DNA from: Holophagaceae bacterium
GTDB lineage: Bacteria; Acidobacteriota; Holophagae; Holophagales; Holophagaceae
Direction of reading: 5' to 3'
NCBI GenBank assembly: GCA_021286765.1
Contig: JAJTBS010000002.1
Location: 124,001 to 188,000, forward strand
Length of the DNA stretch: 64,000 bases
The translations under genes were made by a program, and so were the position numbers. The notes below the pieces were generated by a model that was not told where the DNA came from, searched no databases, and was given only the letters and a program-made list of their open reading frames with translations. Positions 8,255 to 16,236 of this stretch are shown here, one piece after another (the stretch's first letter is position 1; each line of letters begins with the position of its first letter).

Positions 8255-8778
8255 CCCTTCGCTCTCTGGAGGGGCCCGGCTTCGCGATCCCCCAAGGGTT
8301 CCTGTTGATGTTCCTGAAGGGTGACTTTCCCGGAACCCGCGTCGATCCGGAGCACCCAATAGCGGTCGAATCCCGAGATTTCCGGAAAGGATTCCCCATG
8401 GCCCAGGGCTGACACCAGCACCATCAGGGTGTCGGAGTGGCCACAGACGATGACCACCTGCCCGGAATGCAGCGTGAGGATCCGCTGAGCCAGAGCACCT
8501 TCCCGGCCCCGCTCATAGATCTGCAAGGGCAGGGCCAGGGCTTTGGAGAGGGGTTCCAGGGTCTGTTGGGTGCGCCGCAGGTTCGATGCGAACAGCGCCG
8601 ATGGCGCATAGGGGCCAAGCTGTGGCGGGAGGCTTGCGGCTCGACGTTGCCCAGTATGAGACAGCAGGGCCGAGTCGCCCTTGTGGGACTTCTCCGCATG
8701 CCGCAGCAGGACGACCACGGTGTCCTGGGCCAGGAGTCCGGCACAGAGCAGCAGCGAGAGACAAAGGGCTTTGAGCAT
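8251..8778 (-). CDS. Exported histidine phosphatase (SixA/phosphoglycerate-mutase-like)
   Basis: 175 residues; start ATG 8778 with GGAAGG upstream and a signal peptide MLKALCLSLLLCAGLLAQ, which places it in the periplasm. The catalytic RHG-type motif is VVVLLRHAEK (His 28), followed by LSHTGQRRA, SNLRRTQQT and a second histidine in VVIVCGHSDTL. SixA proteins are normally cytoplasmic, so an exported copy resembles instead small acid-phosphatase-like members of the family. Operon neighbour of pyrophosphatase and the Zn phosphodiesterase. Confidence 0.8.
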   Translation of the reverse strand: MLKALCLSLLLCAGLLAQDTVVVLLRHAEKSHKGDSALLSHTGQRRAASLPPQLGPYAPSALFASNLRRTQQTLEPLSKALALPLQIYERGREGALAQRILTLHSGQVVIVCGHSDTLMVLVSALGHGESFPEISGFDRYWVLRIDAGSGKVTLQEHQQEPLGDREAGPLQRAKG

Positions 8779-8794
8779 GGCCTTCCTGGAATGA

Positions 8795-8821
8795 CAGGGG
8801 GCGGCGATTTGCCGCCCCCTG
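8795..8821 (-). terminator. Intercistronic hairpin between pyrophosphatase and phosphatase genes
   Basis: Perfect 11-pair stem CAGGGGGCGGC / GCCGCCCCCTG with a five-base loop. No clear T-run follows; the next ATG is 16 bases on. Probably an attenuator or mRNA-stability element. Confidence 0.6.
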
Positions 8822-8838
8822 TGGTTCATGGCGATGGC

Positions 8839-9594
8839 CTACTCGCCGAGGTTCTTCGCGCCGGGCCAGCGGTAGAGGCGGGGATTGCCCTTTTCATCCA
8901 GCGCACGCCGATCGGCATCCGTGGTGACGGACATCTCGTAGTCGAGGATCGCATCGCCAACGATCTTGATGGCGGCGGCACGGCTCTTGAATCCCTTGGA
9001 ACTCAGCTGCAGCTTGCCATCCTTGCCGTAGCCCTTGTACGAGGTCCACCAGGTCTGGATGATGCTGGTGACACCGGGGAACTTCTTGTCGAGCTCCTCA
9101 ATGCCCTTCAAGGTTCCGAAGATCGAGCCCACCGGGGCGAGAATGATCTTGTCATCGATCTCGCCGTTGTCGACGAGGGTGAGCACGCCGATCATCCGGC
9201 ATTTGACGACGGTGCCGGTGGGGAGGGCGGGGCCCAGGACGATGACGTCCAGGGGATCGCCATCGCCCCCCTTCGACTTGAGCAGCACGCTGCGGGGGAT
9301 AAGGCCGTAGTTGGCCGGGTACGGCAGGTACTTCACGAAGCGCGGGGCCCCGTCTTTCTGTTCCAGTTCCATGGTGCCGTTGTCGAGGGTCTCGTACTTG
9401 GCGGTGGTCCCTGCGGGGATCTCGATGATGGCGTTGACGGTGCCATCCACATTGATGGGGTCGTAGCCGGTCTTGAAATTCTTCTCGCCTTTGACGATGG
9501 ACACCACGGGAGTGACCAGGCCCTGGCCTGCGAGGGGAGCCATCGCGGTGAGGGCGAAGGCAAACCCGATGGAAGTGATGAGTCGATTCTTCAT
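8839..9594 (-). CDS. ppa: Exported family I inorganic pyrophosphatase
   Basis: 251 residues. After a signal peptide (MKNRLITSIGFAFALTAMAPLAGQ) comes a full family I fold: IIEIPAGTTAKYE, PANYGLIPRS, and the signature GGDGDPLDVIVLG with the three metal-binding aspartates (about residues 110-120), then DDKIILAP and the C-terminal WW(T)SYKGYGKDGK. It hydrolyses PPi to phosphate. Family I enzymes are normally cytoplasmic; a clear signal peptide is unusual and implies periplasmic PPi hydrolysis. Sits mid-operon between the Lys-rich protein and the histidine phosphatase. Confidence 0.9.
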   Translation of the reverse strand: MKNRLITSIGFAFALTAMAPLAGQGLVTPVVSIVKGEKNFKTGYDPINVDGTVNAIIEIPAGTTAKYETLDNGTMELEQKDGAPRFVKYLPYPANYGLIPRSVLLKSKGGDGDPLDVIVLGPALPTGTVVKCRMIGVLTLVDNGEIDDKIILAPVGSIFGTLKGIEELDKKFPGVTSIIQTWWTSYKGYGKDGKLQLSSKGFKSRAAAIKIVGDAILDYEMSVTTDADRRALDEKGNPRLYRWPGAKNLGE

Positions 9595-9638
9595 GGTTGG
9601 AAATCTCCTGGATTCACGAGAGTGGGGTCAGGCGCGGA

Positions 9639-10496
9639 TCACGAGGGATCGTCGTTGTTGGCGGCCTTCGGCTTCTTGGCCTTCTTCGCCTTGGGGGCCT
9701 CTGCCTTGGGCGCGGCATCCACCGCCTTCTTTGGCGCAACCTCGGCAGGCTTGGTGACCGACTCCTCCGCCTTCGCGGCGGACTTCTCGACCTTGGGCTC
9801 CACGGGAGCAGCCGGCAGCACGATGACGTGCGGGCGGCTCTTCTTGGCCGGGTCATCGTAGGCGAGCTTGGGATCCTTCAGGAGCACTTCCTGAACGGAC
9901 TCATGGGCGTAGTCGAGCAGGAAGAAGACCGGGCCCCAGGAGGCGCTGCCGGGATCGACGATCTCCCGGACCAGCTTGGCGGCGTTGGCCAGCTGCTCTG
10001 GCGTGCGATCTGTGTTGTGCTTCGTGTAGCGCCCCGATTTGTTGTTGATGGTCCAGGAGTTGGAGGCCTTGTCGTAGAGGATCTCGCCGCTGATGCGGCC
10101 AGGCGCGCCACCGAGGGCCGAGACGTGACCGAAGTTCTCGCGGGTGCCGGGTTTCCGTTTGGACTGGTCTTCAGGGCGGAAGAAGCCCTTCTCGTAGGTT
10201 CGGCCCAGGGGATGGGCGGCTTCGGGAATGATCCCCACGCGGCCCACGGCGTCGATGACCCAGTTGTACGGAGCCATCTTGACGTCGAGAACGGCCGGGT
10301 AGTCCTTGCTGGCCACCTGCAGGTAGGGGTTTAGGATGACCTTGCCGGTCTTGTCCGCCTCATAGTGCTTGATGTAGGCCGGCTGGGAGAGGAGGCCGTA
10401 CTGCTTGTCCAGCTGCTCGGAATCCTGGGCGGCCAGGGGCAGGAAGGAGCAGGCCAGCAAGGTGCGGGCGAGGGTTGGAATGAAGTGGGTGCTCAT
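9639..10496 (-). CDS. Exported protein with Lys/Ala/Pro-rich C-terminal tail, function unknown
   Basis: 285 residues with a signal peptide ending LPLAAQ. A globular part of about 195 residues contains SNSWTINNKSGRYTKHNTDR followed by a helix and WGPVFFLLDYAHE. The last 75 residues are low complexity, dominated by Lys, Ala, Pro and Glu (VEPKVEKSAAKAEES, then PKAKKAKKPKAA). Such a basic tail could bind a polyanion such as polyphosphate or the cell surface; that is speculation from composition and context. I recognise no family. Confidence 0.6.
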   Translation of the reverse strand: MSTHFIPTLARTLLACSFLPLAAQDSEQLDKQYGLLSQPAYIKHYEADKTGKVILNPYLQVASKDYPAVLDVKMAPYNWVIDAVGRVGIIPEAAHPLGRTYEKGFFRPEDQSKRKPGTRENFGHVSALGGAPGRISGEILYDKASNSWTINNKSGRYTKHNTDRTPEQLANAAKLVREIVDPGSASWGPVFFLLDYAHESVQEVLLKDPKLAYDDPAKKSRPHVIVLPAAPVEPKVEKSAAKAEESVTKPAEVAPKKAVDAAPKAEAPKAKKAKKPKAANNDDPS

Positions 10497-10548
10497 CGTG
10501 GTGGGTCTCCTTCGGTGAGTGGTAACGGGTGGTGTGTCTGAGGTCGAG

Positions 10549-11502
10549 TTATTTGGAGATCGGCCGCTTCATGAAAGCGCGCACCTTCGAGCCGCCCCAT
10601 TTCCCGTCATCGGGAAGGGCGACGCCGGCGAGTTCGCCCATGAGGACCTTGGTCATGAACCGCTCGCCGGCCTGGTGGGTCTCGGCGTTTTCGTAGAGGG
10701 TGAGGTCCTCATAGCCGTAGGAGAAGTCATAGAGGAAGATCGGACCGTCCTCCTTCAGGGCCCAGCCTTCCATGGAGACGCCGCAGGGCTCGGTGCCCGG
10801 CAGCACCACGTAGCCAGGACGGGCACGGTAGGAATAGGCCTTGTTGGACACCAGCTTCGTGTCCGCGGGAAGTCCCAGCGTCAGGAGTTCAGGGATGTAC
10901 TTCCCGAAGTCGCCGAGGGTCATCCTGCCGAGGTCTGACAAGGTGATGCTGAAGCTGGCGCCCTTCTCCACGTAGCCATTGAGGGCTCCACCCGCGGCCA
11001 TCCCCACATTGTCCTGGCATTCGGATTCGCTCTTGATCCCCACGACAGTCAGGGGAGCGGCCAGGGTCTTATCGAGGTTCTCGAAGATGGCCTTCACCGT
11101 CACCTTGCCGGAGCCTTCCGCGATCCCGGCTTTGTACTTGGTGGTGATGCGGATGAGGTAGCCCTTCTTCCAAAGAGCCTGCTCGGGAGTGTCCAGGTAC
11201 TCTTTGGTGGTCATCTCCACCTTCAGCGGGTTCTTCTCCTTCTCGGTCACCGTGAAGCCATGCTTGGCGGCCGCCGCCTGCACCTTCGTCCAGAGATCCT
11301 TGAAGGCCGCCGCGGGCGTGTCCTTGGTCTTGGCCGGGTCGATCAGGAACTTGTACTCGCGCCCCGCCACGTCGTCGAGCTTGGGAGCCGGGTGGGCCTG
11401 GATCTGCCGCAGATAGAGAGGCTTGGCCTCCTCACCGGCCACAGCCCAGCCACTGTTCGATAAGCCTGCGATGAGGAGCAGGGTCACGAGGCGTTTGATC
11501 AC
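10549..11502 (-). CDS. Exported CYTH-like domain protein
   Basis: 317 residues from GTG 11502 (CTGGAGGT upstream) with a signal peptide (VIKRLVTLLLIAGLSNSG to AVAG). The mature part contains GREYKFLIDPAKTKD in the position of the CYTH entry strand, YLIRITTKYKA (compare RxR strand), GKVTVKAIFENL (compare TxK), and later YSYRARPG and VSMEGWALKE. Length and order suggest a CYTH-like tunnel fold, less certain than for 4592-5065. First gene of the second operon, behind the sigma-54 promoter at 11606-11621. The frame continues upstream over the promoter, so the GTG is preferred. Confidence 0.55.
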   Translation of the reverse strand: MIKRLVTLLLIAGLSNSGWAVAGEEAKPLYLRQIQAHPAPKLDDVAGREYKFLIDPAKTKDTPAAAFKDLWTKVQAAAAKHGFTVTEKEKNPLKVEMTTKEYLDTPEQALWKKGYLIRITTKYKAGIAEGSGKVTVKAIFENLDKTLAAPLTVVGIKSESECQDNVGMAAGGALNGYVEKGASFSITLSDLGRMTLGDFGKYIPELLTLGLPADTKLVSNKAYSYRARPGYVVLPGTEPCGVSMEGWALKEDGPIFLYDFSYGYEDLTLYENAETHQAGERFMTKVLMGELAGVALPDDGKWGGSKVRAFMKRPISK

Positions 11503-11605
11503 GGTGTTACCTCCAGGCAGTAGAGACAAGGCACCCATCTGGCCAGGCGGGCGGGTGCGGGATGAATTGGCGCAGCCCAGGATGAGCCGGGGGATCCATC
11601 TCCAG

Positions 11606-11621
11606 TGCAAAGCGCGGGCCA
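11606..11621 (-). promoter_or_regulatory. Sigma-54 (-24/-12) promoter of the pyrophosphatase operon
   Basis: Minus strand reads TGGCCCGCGCTTTGCA: same TGGCCC and TTTGCA halves and same spacing as at 7267-7282, preceded in both cases by GGAA. It lies 104 bases before the GTG of the exported CYTH-like gene and just downstream of the gene for an NtrC-type activator. Confidence 0.8.
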
Positions 11622-11709
11622 TTCCCTACCATAGGGTTGATTTATTGAATTCTCATGAGCTTGTGATTCATGAGTCGTTCGCGTCGCACCGGGATCACCC
11701 CGGCATCGC

Positions 11710-11744
11710 GCGGGATTCCGCATGAAGCGTGCGGGTTTTCGCTC
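11710..11744 (+). promoter_or_regulatory. Candidate enhancer site shared with 7356-7390
   Basis: GCGGGATTCCGC plus CGTGCGGGTTTTCGC, matching the element upstream of the porin promoter over about 26 of 35 positions. It overlaps the last codons of the activator gene. Could be the binding site of that activator, or a dispersed repeat. Confidence 0.4.
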
Positions 11745-13092
11745 ACTCTTTGCCGGTGGGGATCCCCAGGAGCTTCAGCCGGTCATAGAGGGTCCGCTTG
11801 GCCATCCCGAGAACCTGGGCCGCCTCGGTCACATTGGAATGGCAGCGCTGGAGGACGCGCTCGATGTGAAGCCGCTCCATTTCCTTCAGCGTCACCATCT
11901 CCATTTCGACCGGTCCCGGCGCGGTTCTTCTCCCGTCCAGGCCGAGGTCCTCCACCTCAAGCTGATCACCTTTCTGGAGCACCATGGCGCGTTCCAGCAC
12001 GTTGGACAGCTCGCGCAAGTTGCCGGGCCAGGCGTAATCCCGAAGGGCTGCCTCGGCCCTGGGGCTGAGCTGTACCTCGGGCCGGCCCATGCGGTTGCAG
12101 ACACCCCGGAGGATGGTCGTGCCCAACAGCAGGATGTCCTCGGGGCGTTCCCGAAGGGGAGGGATGCGCAGGGTGAGGGTGCTGACCCGGTAGTAGAGGT
12201 CGTCGCGGAAGGTCTTGGCGTGGACCATCTCTTCGAGGTTCCGGTTGGTGCTGGCGATCAGGCGGATGTCCACATGGCGGTCCCGGACATCCCCGAGGCG
12301 GCGAAAGGTTTTTTCTTCCAGCGCCTTCAGCAGCTTCGGCTGGATGGCGGGATCCATGTCCCCGATCTCGTCGAGGAAGACGATGCCCCGATGGCCCACT
12401 TCCAGCATGCCCTGCTTGGCATTCACGGCCCCCGTGAACGCCCCCCGCTCATGCCCGAACAGCTCGGATTCGAGGAGCTCCCGGGTCAGGCCCGCGCAGT
12501 TCAGGTTCACGAAGGTTTCTTCGCGCCGCGGGCCATTGGCGTGGAGCCAGCGCGCCAGGACACCCTTGCCCGCGCCAGTCTCTCCGAGGATCAGAACCGG
12601 GCTGTCCCACTCGAGCATCAGGCGGGCCTGGCTTTCCAGCCGTTGGATCAGGGCACTCCTGCCCTGGAAGGGATTCATGGGGCCAGGCTGCTCCCTTGCG
12701 GCCACCTCCTGGCGTTTGCGCAGCCGCTGCTGCTGGAGCAGCCTGCGGACCAGCACCAGCAGGGCCTTGGATTCGACGGGCTTGGTGAGGAACTGCTCGG
12801 CCCCTTCCTTGATGGCGCGCACCGCGAGATCGATGGATCCGTGCGCCGTGAGGATGATGAAGGGGGTGTCCTCGCTCAGGCGCTTGAACTGCGGCAGGAG
12901 ATCCAGAGAGGTCCCATCGGGAAGGCTGTAGTCCGCGACCACCACGTCGTAGCCCCCGGCCCGGAACAGCTCGGTGGCCTTCTGGCAGGTGTCCGACTCA
13001 TCGACTTCCATGTCGTTGGCGCGCAGGAAGGCGGTCATCCCGTGGCGGACGGCCGGATCATCCTCGATGATCAGGATCTTCGGTTTAGGCAC
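11743..13092 (-). CDS. NtrC-family sigma-54-dependent response regulator
   Basis: 449 residues from GTG 13092. Receiver domain (1-120) with acidic pair IIEDD, phospho-acceptor Asp in VVVADYSLPDG (about 55) and Lys in LTKPVES. AAA+ domain (about 145-375) with Walker A GETGAGKG, the sigma-54 contact loop GAFTGA, Walker B GIVFLDEIGDMD and arginine finger region PLRERPEDI. C-terminal Fis-type helix-turn-helix: NVTEAAQVLGMAKRTLYDRL. It overlaps the kinase gene by eight bases, so the two form a pair. The nearest sigma-54 promoters are at 11606-11621 and 7267-7282, making these operons its likely targets. Confidence 0.95.
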   Translation of the reverse strand: MPKPKILIIEDDPAVRHGMTAFLRANDMEVDESDTCQKATELFRAGGYDVVVADYSLPDGTSLDLLPQFKRLSEDTPFIILTAHGSIDLAVRAIKEGAEQFLTKPVESKALLVLVRRLLQQQRLRKRQEVAAREQPGPMNPFQGRSALIQRLESQARLMLEWDSPVLILGETGAGKGVLARWLHANGPRREETFVNLNCAGLTRELLESELFGHERGAFTGAVNAKQGMLEVGHRGIVFLDEIGDMDPAIQPKLLKALEEKTFRRLGDVRDRHVDIRLIASTNRNLEEMVHAKTFRDDLYYRVSTLTLRIPPLRERPEDILLLGTTILRGVCNRMGRPEVQLSPRAEAALRDYAWPGNLRELSNVLERAMVLQKGDQLEVEDLGLDGRRTAPGPVEMEMVTLKEMERLHIERVLQRCHSNVTEAAQVLGMAKRTLYDRLKLLGIPTGKE

Positions 13093-14989
13093 GGGTTTCT
13101 CCGATGAGTTCCATTCGGCGACGGGGTGCGGGCAGCCGGAGGGTCACCCGGGCGCCGCCAGGGGGGGCGTTCTCCACGGACACCGATCCCCCGTGCTCTT
13201 CTACGACGCGCTTCACGATCGAGAGGCCCAGGCCCGTGCCGCCCTTCCGGCGGGTGAAGAACGGCTCGAAGGCACGGGCCAGGCTCTCTGGTTCAAAACC
13301 CGCGCCTTCGTCCTCGACCGAGAAGACCCACCAGTCATGCCCCTCGTCGCGGAGGTAGCGCCCGCGGACGGAGACGGTCCCCCCGGCCGGGGAATGATGG
13401 AGGGCATTCTCAAGGAGGTTCCTGAAGACCTGGTGCATGCGTCGGGCGTTCAGGGGAAGCACCAGCGCTTCGTCATCCAGGGCCAGGCGTACCTTGCAAC
13501 GCCGCGAGCTGCTCAGGGCGTCGCAGGACCGCACCGCGTCCTCGAGCAGGTTCCGGACCCGGCAGGGTTCGGGATTGAGGGTCCTGGGCTCGCCGTAGTC
13601 GCGCAGGTCGTTCATGAGCCCCTGGATGCGTTCGGCGCTTTCCCTGAGGGCTCCGAGAAAGGGGCGGTACCTGGCCTCATCCCCGAAGGTCGCTTCCAGC
13701 GCATCCAGGTTGATGGAGATGCCGTAGACCGGATTCCGGATCTCGTGCACCACGCCTCCAACCAGGGCCCGGAGTGATTCCTCCGCCCGCCGGCGCTCGG
13801 AGATGTCAGTGCACATGCCCGCCATGCGGGCCGGGTGGCCGTCGCCGCGCCAGGCCACCACCTTGCCCGCATCAAAAACCCAGAGCCAGTCTCCAGAGCG
13901 GGTGCGCAGCCGGTATTCGGCCTGCAGCCCCGGAAGCCGCCCCTCCAGGTGGGCATTGAGCGCAGCTTCGGTTTGCAGCCGGTCCTCGGGGTGAATGAGA
14001 TCGAAGCCCGCCTGCAGGGTGGGCTCGATCGCCCCAGGTTCGTAGCCCAGCATCTCGAACCAGCGCGGGCTGCGATACATGCTCCCCGATTCGAGATCCC
14101 AGTCCCAGAGACCCTGCTGGGTGCCTTCCAGGGCATGGTTCAGGCGTTCCTCGCTGGCCCTCAGTTCGGCCTGGGCCACCTTTAGGGCGGTGATGTCCCG
14201 GGAGATGCCCGCGATGCGGTGGATGCGGCCCCACTTGTTCCGGACGGGGGTGAGGATGGTCTGGAAGGTCCGGACTTGGCCCCCCACCAGGTGCTCTTCC
14301 TCAAACTGCAGCGGGCTGCCTTCCTGGACCACCCGTCGGAAGTGGGCGATGAGCTGATCCGCGCTGCCGAGCGAAAGACAGGATTCTGGTGAACGGCCCT
14401 CGAAATCCGGATTGAGAAAGCTCCCCGCCGCGTTGAGGGGAGGATTGACCGTTTCGAAGGTCATCTCCCCCTGCTCGGTAATCCCGACGACATAGATCCA
14501 GTCATACAGGTTCTGGAAGAGCCCGTCGAACCGGTAGGGGGTCTCCTCGCCCTTGGTCGCACCCGCGGGTGTGGAAGCCTGCACCCGGGCAGCGGCCAAC
14601 CTCGCCCTGGCCCTGCGGAGGGCGGCCGGTACCTGGGATGGGGACGTGCAAATCTCCTGGAATCCCTCGCGAAGGTAGGTCTCGCCCTGCTCGGGGTGGT
14701 GGTCGGGGATGCGGACGAGGACCGGCAGGCCCGGGTGGTGCGCCCGGAATGTCCGGATCCGGCTGATCCAGTCCGGAGTGGCCCTGGAGGACGACAGGAG
14801 CAGGGCATCCAGGGGACTGAACACAAACGCGTCCATGTCCGCTTCGGACCAGCTCGTGATGTCGATGCAAAGCGGTCCAGGCTCCCCGGCCTTCAAGAAG
14901 GCCTGCTCAACCTTCACCAGCGTAGCCGGCTGCACACCCACGGCGAGGAGGTGGAAGGCAGAGGAGGGTGAATGCGATTCGGATTCCAC
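13085..14989 (-). CDS. Cytoplasmic PAS-PAS histidine kinase with pseudo-receiver N-terminus
   Basis: 634 residues, GTG start, no membrane helix. Residues about 12-125 look like a receiver fold without the acceptor Asp (DALLLSSSRATPDW where D would be expected). Two PAS domains follow (about 150-275, ending GISRDIT; 280-400, ending GMCTDIS). HisKA has the phosphorylated His in VHEIRNPVYG (about 415); the ATPase has HQVFRNLLENALHHS, DEGAGF and GGTGLGLSIVKRVVEEHGG. A soluble kinase suggests a cytoplasmic signal, such as intracellular phosphate or energy state, rather than direct periplasmic sensing. Confidence 0.92.
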   Translation of the reverse strand: MESESHSPSSAFHLLAVGVQPATLVKVEQAFLKAGEPGPLCIDITSWSEADMDAFVFSPLDALLLSSSRATPDWISRIRTFRAHHPGLPVLVRIPDHHPEQGETYLREGFQEICTSPSQVPAALRRARARLAAARVQASTPAGATKGEETPYRFDGLFQNLYDWIYVVGITEQGEMTFETVNPPLNAAGSFLNPDFEGRSPESCLSLGSADQLIAHFRRVVQEGSPLQFEEEHLVGGQVRTFQTILTPVRNKWGRIHRIAGISRDITALKVAQAELRASEERLNHALEGTQQGLWDWDLESGSMYRSPRWFEMLGYEPGAIEPTLQAGFDLIHPEDRLQTEAALNAHLEGRLPGLQAEYRLRTRSGDWLWVFDAGKVVAWRGDGHPARMAGMCTDISERRRAEESLRALVGGVVHEIRNPVYGISINLDALEATFGDEARYRPFLGALRESAERIQGLMNDLRDYGEPRTLNPEPCRVRNLLEDAVRSCDALSSSRRCKVRLALDDEALVLPLNARRMHQVFRNLLENALHHSPAGGTVSVRGRYLRDEGHDWWVFSVEDEGAGFEPESLARAFEPFFTRRKGGTGLGLSIVKRVVEEHGGSVSVENAPPGGARVTLRLPAPRRRMELIGETRA

Positions 14990-15090
14990 AGGCGGGGCCC
15001 TTGGGTTGGCCGATCATCGCACCGTACGGCAGAGGGTGTCTGTGACCGCGACCTCAAGCCTTTGGCTCCCAATCATTCCCACAGACACGA

Positions 15091-15116
15091 GAAGACCCCG
15101 CCAGCGCGGGGTCTTC
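15091..15116 (-). terminator. Intrinsic terminator of the outer-membrane protein gene
   Basis: Perfect 11-pair stem (GAAGACCCCGC / GCGGGGTCTTC), 18 bases after the stop at 15134. Confidence 0.75.
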
Positions 15117-15133
15117 GAATCTGGCCGGCGCGA

Positions 15134-15667
15134 CTAGAACCGGATCGTGATTCCCGCCTGCAGGGCATCGGCTGTGAAGCCGCTGGCGACCTGGGAGTGC
15201 AGCCAGCGGGCCTCCGTGCCCACGGAAGCGTTCCACTGGTAGCCCACGCCGAAGGCCAGGCCGGCCTTGGTGGTGTTGCTACTCACTTTGGTGGAGGGGT
15301 CTTTGTGCTCGAAGGACCACCGGATGGCCGATAGCCCGCCCGTGAGGTAGAGTCCCTCGGGCTTTCGGGCGACGAAGTAAAGGTAGTCGCCGCCCAGGCT
15401 GAGGTAGGAGGCCGTCTGTTTGACGGTGGCAAAGGAGGCTTCCGGATAGATGCTGTAATCCAGTCGGGGGCGCACCATGTGCCCATCGCCCAGGTCGAAG
15501 GTCCCGTGGACTCCGATTCCCGGGCCTGGCTTGCTGTCCACGTAGGTCTTCAGGTCGCCGAGGGGGATGTTGACCAGGCCCTGCACGCCATACCTCGGCG
15601 ATTCGGCCTGGAGCGATAGGGCGGCTGCGACCAGCATGGCCAGGGGGTAGAGCGACGAGGTTTTCAT
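15134..15667 (-). CDS. Small outer-membrane beta-barrel protein
   Basis: 177 residues from ATG 15667 (signal peptide MKTSSLYPLAMLVAAALSLQA). Alternating beta strands: YGVQGLVNIPLGDLK, GIGVHGTFDLGDGH, YLSLGGDYLYFV, LYLTGGLSAIRW, GLAFGVGYQWN and a final LQAGITIRF ending in Phe, the outer-membrane insertion signal. This fits an OmpW/OmpA-like eight-strand barrel. Monocistronic with its own terminator; no functional clue beyond location. Confidence 0.75.
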   Translation of the reverse strand: MKTSSLYPLAMLVAAALSLQAESPRYGVQGLVNIPLGDLKTYVDSKPGPGIGVHGTFDLGDGHMVRPRLDYSIYPEASFATVKQTASYLSLGGDYLYFVARKPEGLYLTGGLSAIRWSFEHKDPSTKVSSNTTKAGLAFGVGYQWNASVGTEARWLHSQVASGFTADALQAGITIRF

Positions 15668-15830
15668 GATTCCTCCCGAAGTGGCGTCCTGGGCTGAACC
15701 TGCCGAAGGAGCCCGGTTCATTTTTCCACGGAAGGCGAAGGGATAACTATGTTTGATGAAAGAAAAACTTGGTTAGAAATAAAGAACTAAATAAGGTTGG
15801 TCATTTTGGTTGGAGAATTATCGGGAAAGA

Positions 15831-15856
15831 AAAAGGCGCCCATCGGGGCGCCTTTT
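15831..15856 (-). terminator. Intrinsic terminator after rplS
   Basis: AAAAGGCGCC / GGCGCCTTTT stem with a six-base loop and flanking T-run, 20 bases after the rplS stop. Confidence 0.85.
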
Positions 15857-15876
15857 CGAAGGGGATGGTGCGAGGC

Positions 15877-16236
15877 CTACTCGCCGCCGTCGGTGCGACG
15901 CTCCTTGAGGCGACCGGCCTTGCCGAGCTTCTCGCGGAGGAAGTAGAGCTTGGCGCGGCGGACCTTGCCGTGGCGGACGACCTCCAGCTTGTCGATGGTG
16001 GGGCTGTTCAGGGGGAAGATGCGCTCCACACCCACGCCGCTCGCGACCTTGCGGACGGTGAAGGAGGTGCGCATGCCGCCGCCCTTGATGCCGATGATGA
16101 TGCCCTGGAAGAGCTGGATGCGCTCCTTCTCGCCTTCCTTCACCTTGACGTGCACCTTGACGGTGTCGCCGGGCTGGATGCGGGGCAGGTCGTGGCGAAG
16201 CAGGCCGGCTTCGAGTTGGTCGATGATGTGGCTCAT
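15877..16236 (-). CDS. rplS: 50S ribosomal protein L19
   Basis: 119 residues, normal length. Signature GDTVKVHVKVKEGEKER, LFQGIIIGIKGGGMRTSFTVRK and GVGVERIFPLNSPTIDKLEV. Located at the interface of the ribosomal subunits. It follows trmD by 107 bases on the same strand, the common trmD-rplS order, and ends with a strong terminator. Confidence 0.98.
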   Translation of the reverse strand: MSHIIDQLEAGLLRHDLPRIQPGDTVKVHVKVKEGEKERIQLFQGIIIGIKGGGMRTSFTVRKVASGVGVERIFPLNSPTIDKLEVVRHGKVRRAKLYFLREKLGKAGRLKERRTDGGE

